A stretch of 9,427 nucleotides of DNA from DATKDU01 sp035512595. GTDB lineage: Bacteria > Planctomycetota > Planctomycetia > Pirellulales > Pirellulaceae. The stretch spans positions 1 through 9,427 of the forward strand of contig DATKDU010000448.1 in the NCBI GenBank assembly GCA_035512595.1, written 5' to 3'. The translations under genes and the position numbers were made by a program. Each line of letters starts with the position of its first letter. Position 1 is the first letter of the stretch. Of the stretch, positions 1-5,873 are shown in pieces. The notes below the pieces were generated by a model, which was given only the letters and a program-made list of their open reading frames with translations, did no database searches and was not told where the DNA came from.

Positions 1-1239
1 CTTGCCGGTGAAGTTCAAGCGGGCCTCGAACGTGCCGTCGCTGATTGGAATGGGGGAGACTTGGGCGACCGCCACCGCCAGGCGGCTGCTCTTGAATGCG
101 GCGGGTATGGCCACGCCCGCCGTCCCCGGCTGCACGTCGGCCAGCTCCTTCTCCGGCACGCTGGCCCGCACGAACAGGCTCCCCCCCTCGACGATCGTCA
201 TCACCACCTCTCGCGGCTGGATCGCCCCGCCGGGTCGTAACCGGCCGGCTAGTTCGGCCGCGGTCGGCCATTTGCCGCGGACGCAGCGGCCAAAATAGAC
301 GATGCCGTCGGCCGGCGACTGGAGCGTCATCTGCTCGCGGTCGAGCTTCATCTGTGCGAGTTTCTCGTCGGCCTTCTTCCGATCGAGGAGCAGCTTCTCC
401 AGATCGAGCTTTTGCTTGGAAAGCGCCAGCGGCAGGGTCGTGCGGGCCTTTTCCCAGCCCAGGCTGGCCAGCCTGGCGGCATCCTTCTTGGCCTCCATGG
501 CCCGCGGCAAATCGAACCTGAGGCTTCGCTCGTGGTTCGCTTTCGTCAGCTCGAAACGGAACTTGGCCTGATCGACGTCGTTGCGCGCCCGCTTGAGGAC
601 GATCTCTTCGGTCTCCTCCGTCAAGTCGTCCGCCTTGTACATCTTCTCAAGCTGCTTGAGCTCCTCTTCGTTGTATTCCAGGACTTGGGCAGCCAGCTTG
701 AGCTGAACCTCCGTGGACTTTAGCGCCAGGTCCGCCTCGACCTTTTCATAACGCTCCAAATCCTCTTCGGCGATCTTCTTGGCCCGCTCGGCCTGCGCCA
801 GGTTGACCGGCGTGGACTCCTCGAGCAGCGCCAGGTCTTTCTGTGCCTGCTCCAGCGCCAGATTCGCCAGCGCCTGCCCCGCCTCCAGATCGCGGATCGC
901 CTCGTCGATCTTCGTCGTTTCGAACTTGATCAGCACGTCCCCTTTCTTGACCCGCGTGCCCGCCGCGGCTGCCTCGGCAACCAGCCACTCTTTCCATTCC
1001 TTGGGGACCAGCGCCACCTCCTGCATGGCCGACGACTCGATCACGCCGCCGAGCGATACTTCCACCTTCAGCGGCCCGGCCGTGACCTTGTGCTTCGCGG
1101 CCGCCGGTTTGTCAGGCTGTTTGTCGGCCGGCTTGTCGGCCTGCGCGGCATCCCGCGACCAGGCGGCAGCGCTCGACAGCCATGCGAGTCCCATGAGCAG
1201 AGTGGATAACCAAGGACGAACTCGAGAAGGGGTCAGCAT
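1..1239 (-). CDS. Periplasmic adaptor protein, HlyD/RND membrane-fusion type (C-terminus outside window)
   Basis: The minus frame is open from an ATG at 1239 to the window edge, giving 413 residues with no stop reached. A good ribosome site (GGGAG at 1251-1247, 7 bases before the ATG) supports this start. Residues 1-25 look like a signal peptide (hydrophobic LSTLLMGLAWLSSAAA), followed by a Lys/Asp/Pro/Ala-rich linker (about 31-50). A first biotinyl-lipoyl-like half lies near 60-110 (GTRVKKGDVLIKFETTKID), then a very long charged heptad-like coiled coil (about 112-300), then the second lipoyl half (LQSPADGIVYFG, 307-317) and the start of a beta-barrel domain (about 345-413). This is the order expected of adaptors that bridge inner-membrane transporters and an outer-membrane channel. 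The transporter partner would be downstream, beyond position 1, and is not visible. The family is clear; the substrate and the choice between RND, ABC or other partner cannot be told. Confidence 0.88.
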   Translation of the reverse strand, partial: MLTPSRVRPWLSTLLMGLAWLSSAAAWSRDAAQADKPADKQPDKPAAAKHKVTAGPLKVEVSLGGVIESSAMQEVALVPKEWKEWLVAEAAAAGTRVKKGDVLIKFETTKIDEAIRDLEAGQALANLALEQAQKDLALLEESTPVNLAQAERAKKIAEEDLERYEKVEADLALKSTEVQLKLAAQVLEYNEEELKQLEKMYKADDLTEETEEIVLKRARNDVDQAKFRFELTKANHERSLRFDLPRAMEAKKDAARLASLGWEKARTTLPLALSKQKLDLEKLLLDRKKADEKLAQMKLDREQMTLQSPADGIVYFGRCVRGKWPTAAELAGRLRPGGAIQPREVVMTIVEGGSLFVRASVPEKELADVQPGTAGVAIPAAFKSSRLAVAVAQVSPIPISDGTFEARLNFTGK

Positions 1240-1540
1240 GTCGTTACTCCCAAGATGAACATCAAGCGTTTGCGGTTTTCCATTGGTCTGCCGTGCACAC
1301 TCGCAATGCTTGTCTCCAATCAAGCTTTATGGCAGGAATCAACCGCGGATCACGCTGATAACGCGGATAGAAATCAAATATCCGCGTACATCCGCGCCAT
1401 CCGCGGTTCCATTTCTACTGTCCTTTTGGTTGCGGCTCGGCCGGGCGGTGTTCTCCGAGTTTGGCCTGCCATTGGCCCCGATGCAACCGGCGGGTATCGT
1501 GAATCGTTTGCCCCCCGCCGGCTCCCAGAAAGAATACGTC
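1240..1540. other. Divergent intergenic region
   Basis: These 301 bases separate the leftward adaptor gene from the rightward methyltransferase gene, so both promoters should lie here. I could not identify a convincing -35/-10 pair for either. The region holds the adaptor ribosome site (1247-1251) and the palindromic repeat at 1341-1408. Open frames run across it on the plus strand, including an in-frame upward extension of the methyltransferase frame to an ATG at 1283. That extension translates the palindrome and has no family resemblance, so I treat it as non-coding. Confidence 0.6.
1341..1408. repeat. Imperfect palindrome built from CGGAT units
   Basis: The left arm (1341-1369) contains CGGAT, CTGAT and CGGAT starting at 1346, 1355 and 1364. 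The right arm (1379-1408) contains the reverse, ATCCG, at 1380, 1390 and 1399. The outer ten bases (AACCGCGGAT / ATCCGCGGTT) and the inner nine (ACGCGGATA and its mirror, TATCCGCG plus T) pair exactly, with mismatches between and a loop of about 9 bases. It could fold as a long hairpin in RNA. It looks like a dispersed intergenic repeat, not a protein-binding operator, because a related element with the same unit spacing lies at 5742-5841. It is not a classic terminator, since no T run follows. Confidence 0.75.
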
Positions 1541-2803
1541 GTGAAACGGCCTCCTGTTTTTGACGAAGCGACCGAGCCCGCGGCAATCCCCCAGTCGGCG
1601 GCCCGCGTCCATCTTCGCCCGCGGAAGGCCCTCCCATTTTACGGCCGTCATCCGTGGGTCCTGGATTCGGCCATTGCCCACGTCGAGCCCAAGCCGGACG
1701 AATCACTCGATGGCGCCGTCGTGGACCTCCTCAACGACAAGGGAGTGTTCATCGCCCGCGGCTTCTTCAACGGCAAGAGCCGCATCCGCATGCGGCTGGC
1801 CACCTGGGACGAACACGAAGCGATTGACGAAAGCTTCTTCCGCCGCCGCATCGCCCAGGCGATCCTGCTCCGTGAGCAGATCGGCTACGAGATGATTGCC
1901 GAGCGGGAGACCTCCGCGTCGCGGCTGGTGTTCAGCGAATCGGACGGCCTGTCGGGGCTGATCGTCGATCGCTACGGCCAATACCTCGTCCTTCAGGCGA
2001 CGAGCCTGGCCATCGCCCAGCGGCTGGAGATGATCCAGGGGATTTTGTTTGATCTGCTCAAACCGCACAGCATTCTCCTCCGCACCGAAAAGAGCATGGC
2101 GAAGTTGGAAGGGGCGGAGCTGGTGGAGGGGCATTACTGGGGTCAGCTCCCCGAGGGTCCGATCACCATTGTGGAAAACGGCATTCGGTTTCAACTCGAC
2201 CTGAGCGAGGGACAAAAGACCGGCTTCTATCTCGATCAGCGGGAGAACCGCCGGGCCGCTGCGGCACTCCTGCGCGGCCGGCGCGTTCTCGATCTGTTCT
2301 GCTACACCGGCGGATTCTCGCTCGCGGCGGCAAAGCTCGGCGGCGCGAAGGAAACCCTCGGCATCGACGGCAGCAAGCGGGCCATCGCCCAGGCCGTCTC
2401 CAATGCGGAGCTCAACGCCTTGCCGCAGTGCAAGTTCGACGTGGCGGACGGCTTCAAGACGCTCGATGCGCTGACCGAAGAAGGGGCGAAGTTCGACGCG
2501 GTGGTGCTCGACCCGCCGAAATTCGCCCGCAATCGCAGCGGCATTTCGCAGGCGCTGATGGCCTATCACCGGATCAACCGGGCCGCGGTCGAGCTGCTCA
2601 CCCCCGGCGGCATTCTGGTGACGTGCAGTTGCTCCGGCAGCGTCCCCCGCGAAGATTTTCTGCTGATGCTTTCCGGCGTCGCTCAAAAGTCCGGCCGCGA
2701 CATCCAGATTCTCGAAGTCCGCGGCGCTGCCCCCGATCATCCCGTCTCGGCGACCTGCCTGGAGACGGAGTATCTCAAGTGCGTGATTTGCCGCGTGGCG
2801 TAG
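1541..2803 (+). CDS. rlmI: Class I SAM-dependent rRNA methyltransferase, RlmI-like (23S rRNA m5C)
   Basis: This 420-residue protein has the full layout of the RlmI family, which methylates C5 of a cytosine in 23S rRNA (C1962 in E. coli). An N-terminal PUA-type RNA-binding domain (about 22-95, with RKALPFYGRHPWVLDSAI) is followed by the linker strand motif QKTGFYLDQRENR (225-237). The SAM-binding motif I is VLDLFCYTGGFSLAA (249-263), motif IV is DPPKFA (324-329), and the catalytic-cysteine motif is TCSCSG (361-366). The family ending DHP...YLK is present (399-413). I chose the GTG at 1541, with AGAAAGAA six bases upstream, because homology begins about 20 residues later. An in-frame ATG at 1481 is the main alternative and would add 20 residues. 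The gene stands alone on the plus strand. The exact target base is inferred from the family; the symbol marks family membership. Confidence 0.88.
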   Translation: MKRPPVFDEATEPAAIPQSAARVHLRPRKALPFYGRHPWVLDSAIAHVEPKPDESLDGAVVDLLNDKGVFIARGFFNGKSRIRMRLATWDEHEAIDESFFRRRIAQAILLREQIGYEMIAERETSASRLVFSESDGLSGLIVDRYGQYLVLQATSLAIAQRLEMIQGILFDLLKPHSILLRTEKSMAKLEGAELVEGHYWGQLPEGPITIVENGIRFQLDLSEGQKTGFYLDQRENRRAAAALLRGRRVLDLFCYTGGFSLAAAKLGGAKETLGIDGSKRAIAQAVSNAELNALPQCKFDVADGFKTLDALTEEGAKFDAVVLDPPKFARNRSGISQALMAYHRINRAAVELLTPGGILVTCSCSGSVPREDFLLMLSGVAQKSGRDIQILEVRGAAPDHPVSATCLETEYLKCVICRVA

Positions 2804-2815
2804 GGCGGTCAATTG

Positions 2816-3418
2816 CTAGTTTTGCCTTTCCAGTTCGCGGCAAAGCTTGTCGAACGAAGTGGATTGGCGGCGGCACAACTGGAGATCCATGACTGCCGAC
2901 AGTTTCGGCTGGTCCACCGTTTCGCTGTAGGTTGGCATGCGGGCCTTGATCCAACCCTTTCCCAGCCGCAGGCGCTCGGGGTCGGAGGGAAGTTGTGGAT
3001 CGCTGGTCAAGTCGAGGTATTTCCGCAGCGAATCGGCCGCGGCTACAAACCAGGTTTCGTACTCGACGTTGGCGACGATGCAAACCGTGCCCTTGTCGCG
3101 ACGAACGGCCGCGGCGGCCGCGGTGATTTCCGGGCCCAGCACGCACGGGAGATCGCGATCGGCGTCAACGAGAATCAGGATCAGTTCTTTCGCGGCCGCC
3201 GGCTTGGCGGCTGCCAGCTTCATCGCCGCCAGGGTAACGGCACGCCCCAATTCCCGTTTGTCCTTGGCAGCGAGTAAGTTTCGCTTGTTACGGATGGGGC
3301 GAAGAACTTCGATGGCAATTCCGCCCAGCAGGAGGTGCCAAATGTTCCGCAGCAAGATGGGAAATGCGGAAACCTCGCCGTGACCTTCGACGATCGGCGC
3401 GACGCGAAGCTCGATCAC
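2816..3418 (-). CDS. DUF4276-like TOPRIM-type protein, partner of the adjacent ATPase
   Basis: A 200-residue soluble protein starting at GTG 3418, whose first bases overlap the ATPase stop as GTGA, so the two are probably translationally coupled. The visible motifs are those of a TOPRIM-like metal site: an acidic turn VEGHGE (10-15), a hydrophobic strand ending in DAD (LILILVDADRD, 79-89, D85 and D87), and a further acidic pair in VEYETWF (118-124). This layout fits DUF4276, a small family often found beside an AAA ATPase; assignment is from memory of the family pattern. TOPRIM folds in OLD-type proteins and in the PARIS system act as nucleases, so a nuclease or other effector role is a reasonable inference. 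An alanine/lysine-rich stretch (64-77) is low complexity. It converges on the methyltransferase gene with 12 bp between stop codons. Confidence 0.8.
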   Translation of the reverse strand: MIELRVAPIVEGHGEVSAFPILLRNIWHLLLGGIAIEVLRPIRNKRNLLAAKDKRELGRAVTLAAMKLAAAKPAAAKELILILVDADRDLPCVLGPEITAAAAAVRRDKGTVCIVANVEYETWFVAAADSLRKYLDLTSDPQLPSDPERLRLGKGWIKARMPTYSETVDQPKLSAVMDLQLCRRQSTSFDKLCRELERQN

Positions 3419-4623
3419 GTGCCGACCCCATTGGCATCAAAGGCGAATTCGATCTGGAGCGGGACCGATTCCGGATCGGGCTGCAACTGGTCCATCCGCA
3501 ACAACTCGCCGGCAGTGTAGAGCTGGGACTTCAACGTTTCGCGGCTGGCGCTGTCCACGGGACCGATTTCGGTGGTCCCTTGATTCGAAACGACGGCCAA
3601 GAGGACGTCCGTATCGGCGTCAAATCGATCGAGCATGTCCGGGCTGTGCGTTGTCACGAGCACCTGCGTGTGCGCGGACGCTTCGCGGAGCGAATCCATC
3701 AACGCGGCGGCGGCCGCCGGATGAAGCGCGGTCTCCGGCTCTTCAATTCCGACCAGCCTCACGTTGTGCGAGGGATCGACGAGCTGCGTCGTCGCGACGA
3801 GAACGCCTAGCGCCCGCAGGGTCCCGTCCGACATGCTGGCCGCGTTAAATCGCCAGGGATGCTCGGAGCCCTTCACATCCTGCTTGAACTCCAGGGTTTC
3901 GCGATGCGCAAAGGAAACGCGAGAAAAGTCGACGATGTCCGGAACGATCGTGCGGAGATACTCTTTGATGCGGTCCTTGATCTCCGGCCGCTGGTCCGTG
4001 AGGCGAGCAATGACACTCGCAATATTGCTCCCGTCGCGGCGCAGTAACTCCCCCGCGTCCGGACTCTGAAACTCTTTCATTTGCGCCGGATTCAAGTTGT
4101 AAAACCCCATCGACAGCAGCGCGTCATAGACCGGGCGAAATTGCGGCAGCCCCGACGCAGAAACCAGGTAGAGCCGATCGGTCGCGGCTGGCGGCATGGT
4201 CGCGAGCGACGCCTGCACGCCCCCTTCCTCGACGATATAGCTGGCCAGCGCCTCTCCGTTCGGTTTCACGACCTTCAAGGATTCGTGCTTGACCGTGAAT
4301 CCACCCTTGCGGATCGAACCGATTTCGAAAGCGTACGTCGCCACGTTCCATTCATCGACGTCGAAACTCAACTCGATGGCAAAGTTGTGCGGGTGCCCCG
4401 TGCTGCGGCGCCGAACCTCATCGATGCCTCCGCGGGACTTGATGGCGTGGTCCAGGGACGTCTGCAATCCGTCGGCAATGAACCGAAGTGCATCCAGAAA
4501 GTTACTCTTGCCAGAGCCATTGCGTCCAACCAGCATCGTCACGGGACCGAGGTCAACCGCGCAGTGACCGATGCTCTTGTAATGACGAATCTTGACGCGG
4601 CGAAGAAACGTTTCATGCGACAT
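3415..4623 (-). CDS. ABC/RecF-type AAA ATPase (AAA_21-like), putative sensor of a two-gene system
   Basis: This 402-residue ATPase has every core motif of the SMC/RecF/OLD ATPase class. It opens with the typical RRVKIRHYKSIGHCAVDLGPV lead (8-28), in which a basic strand precedes the P-loop. Walker A is GRNGSGKS (33-40). A signature-like MSDGTLRALG lies at 264-273, Walker B is LVGIEEPE (290-297) with E294/E295, and the switch histidine is H326 in VLVTTHSPD. There is no long coiled coil and no fused TOPRIM domain; the TOPRIM-like function sits in the next gene, which overlaps by four bases. The ATG at 4623 has CCAGGA about seven bases upstream. An 85-bp gap separates it from the exoribonuclease gene, so it may have its own promoter; a TTGACA at 4654-4649 lacks a matching -10 box. 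Function in phage defence is inferred from the pairing, not shown. Confidence 0.88.
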   Translation of the reverse strand: MSHETFLRRVKIRHYKSIGHCAVDLGPVTMLVGRNGSGKSNFLDALRFIADGLQTSLDHAIKSRGGIDEVRRRSTGHPHNFAIELSFDVDEWNVATYAFEIGSIRKGGFTVKHESLKVVKPNGEALASYIVEEGGVQASLATMPPAATDRLYLVSASGLPQFRPVYDALLSMGFYNLNPAQMKEFQSPDAGELLRRDGSNIASVIARLTDQRPEIKDRIKEYLRTIVPDIVDFSRVSFAHRETLEFKQDVKGSEHPWRFNAASMSDGTLRALGVLVATTQLVDPSHNVRLVGIEEPETALHPAAAAALMDSLREASAHTQVLVTTHSPDMLDRFDADTDVLLAVVSNQGTTEIGPVDSASRETLKSQLYTAGELLRMDQLQPDPESVPLQIEFAFDANGVGT

Positions 4624-4708
4624 GAGGAAGTCCTGGGTCCGAATTACCTGTCAATTCTAGTCCCGGGCGTCGAAACGGGAATCGCCACTGTGGCCTTTGC
4701 GGGCGATG

Positions 4709-5716
4709 TCAGACCGATTCTTCGGACAATCCCCGAAAAATCTTGTACCCCAGCGGGTTCTTCCCCGATGTGAACGGCCCCTCCCCCTTCTCCAGGAGTG
4801 CGGCCAAGACCGTCTGATACTTGGCGTCCACGTCGTCGGCAAAGTGGACGAGGATCGCCTCGGGGGTCATCGGCGGCTTGGGAGAGCCCCATTCGGCCAG
4901 CCGCTGGTGCGAAACGACGATGTGCTCCAGGCGCAAGAGGGTCTCGCCGCCAATTCCGAGTCGGGAGGCCGCCTCGCGGACCATGTCGCGGCCGAGCAGG
5001 ATGTGGCCGATCAGCTCGCCTGCCGGGCTGTACGCCGCGCCAGCCGCCGTCGCGGTCATTTCGTAGACCTTGCCGATGTCGTGCAGGATCGCGCCGGCCA
5101 CAACGACGTCGCGCGACAGGGGGAGCTCCGGGTAATCGCGGCCGTACTTGTCGGCCAGAAAGATGGCGTTCCGCGTGACGCTGAGCACGTGCTCCAGCCA
5201 GCCGCCGAGGAACGCATGATGGTTCCGCCGCGCCGCCGGGAGCGTGAGCAGCGCGTCCTTGTGCTGAGTGAGCAGGTCGGTCGCCAGCGCCGACAGCCTT
5301 TCATCGCGGACTTCGGTCTGGGCCAGCTCGACAAGCTGCGCGAACATTTGTGCCGGATCGAACTTGGTCCGCGGCAGGCACATCCACTCGTCGAAGCCGT
5401 CTTTCTTGTCCTCTGGTGTCGCCAGGCGGATATTGCGGATTTCGAGCTGCGGCCCAAAGCTCGTCTCGCGGTACTGCCCGCGGATCTTGTAGAAGCAGCC
5501 GACCTTCCACTGCTCGCGGCAGGCGTCGTAGTGCGGCGCGTTGTTCCAGATCGGAAAGGTGACCTCGCGCTTGGCGTCCCGAAAGCTGACCCGCAGATAG
5601 GGCTTGCCCTCCTTGGTCGCTTGCTCGCTCTTTCCCGACAGCAGGGCGAACGTGTCAGCTTCCTGGCCGTCTGCCAGGTCGGAAAGGGGGATGGTGAAGA
5701 GGGATTTGGCTGGCAT
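4709..5716 (-). CDS. yhaM: 3'-5' exoribonuclease, YhaM family (OB fold plus HD domain)
   Basis: The protein has 335 residues, close to B. subtilis YhaM (a little over 310). Residues about 8-100 form an OB-type nucleic-acid binding domain (IPLSDLADGQEADTFALLSG, then a conserved strand pattern through GQYRETSFGPQLEI). Residues about 160-300 form an HD phosphohydrolase domain: HHAFLGGWLEH (166-176), the HD dyad in AILHDIGK (209-216, H212-D213), further histidines H238, H265 and H270, and HFADDVDA (291-298). This OB-HD order with the GGWLEHVLSV and LHDIGK motifs is characteristic of YhaM, a metal-dependent exonuclease acting on RNA and single-stranded DNA 3' ends. The ATG at 5716 has only a weak GGGG upstream. 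The C-terminal GEGPFTSGKNPLGYKIF also fits the family. It is probably a general RNA-turnover enzyme unrelated to its neighbours. Confidence 0.87.
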   Translation of the reverse strand: MPAKSLFTIPLSDLADGQEADTFALLSGKSEQATKEGKPYLRVSFRDAKREVTFPIWNNAPHYDACREQWKVGCFYKIRGQYRETSFGPQLEIRNIRLATPEDKKDGFDEWMCLPRTKFDPAQMFAQLVELAQTEVRDERLSALATDLLTQHKDALLTLPAARRNHHAFLGGWLEHVLSVTRNAIFLADKYGRDYPELPLSRDVVVAGAILHDIGKVYEMTATAAGAAYSPAGELIGHILLGRDMVREAASRLGIGGETLLRLEHIVVSHQRLAEWGSPKPPMTPEAILVHFADDVDAKYQTVLAALLEKGEGPFTSGKNPLGYKIFRGLSEESV

Positions 5717-5741
5717 GAGGGCTACCCCAGCGGCGGAAATT

Positions 5742-5841
5742 GGACACAGATTTGACGGATGGACTCAGATTTAAGCCGAAGAGACGAGTAATGTCAAAAA
5801 TGCCTGCGCCCGATCTGTGCAAATCTGTCAAATCTGCGTCC
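5742..5841. repeat. Imperfect palindrome built from CAGAT/ATCTG units
   Basis: The left arm (5742-5770) and the right arm (5813-5841) are complementary at 23 of 29 positions with a 42-base spacer; the two mismatches in the outer half would be G-U wobble pairs in one RNA strand. CAGAT-type units start at 5747, 5756 and 5766 on the left, and ATCTG starts at 5813, 5823 and 5832 on the right. The whole element fills most of the 157-bp gap between the pentapeptide gene and the exoribonuclease gene. It has the same architecture as 1341-1408. Whether it acts in transcription end, mRNA stability or only as a selfish repeat cannot be read from the sequence. Confidence 0.72.
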
Positions 5842-5873
5842 GACTACCGCCCGGTCCTAGCTGCGTCCATTTG

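Noticed and set aside
1341..1408. Intrinsic terminator
   Set aside because: The hairpin is imperfect, has no following T run, and lies upstream of both flanking genes, so it terminates neither.
1283..1540. N-terminal extension of the methyltransferase frame to an ATG at 1283 (506 residues)
   Set aside because: The extra 86 residues translate the palindromic repeat at 1341-1408, have no family match by eye, and the RlmI fold starts about 20 residues after the GTG at 1541.
1703..2812. 369-residue open frame on the minus strand
   Set aside because: It is antisense to the clear methyltransferase gene and shows no domain motif; long antisense frames are common in GC-rich DNA.
4649..4654. TTGACA on the minus strand upstream of the ATPase, as a -35 box
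   Set aside because: At 17 bases downstream there is no -10-like sequence, and the start codon is too close for this to be a normal promoter.
4081..4773. 230-residue open frame on the plus strand
   Set aside because: It is antisense to the ATPase gene with Walker A, signature and Walker B motifs and runs on into the exoribonuclease end.
4697..5755. 352-residue open frame on the plus strand
   Set aside because: It lies antisense to the YhaM-like gene, whose OB and HD motifs are intact; the plus frame has no recognisable motif.
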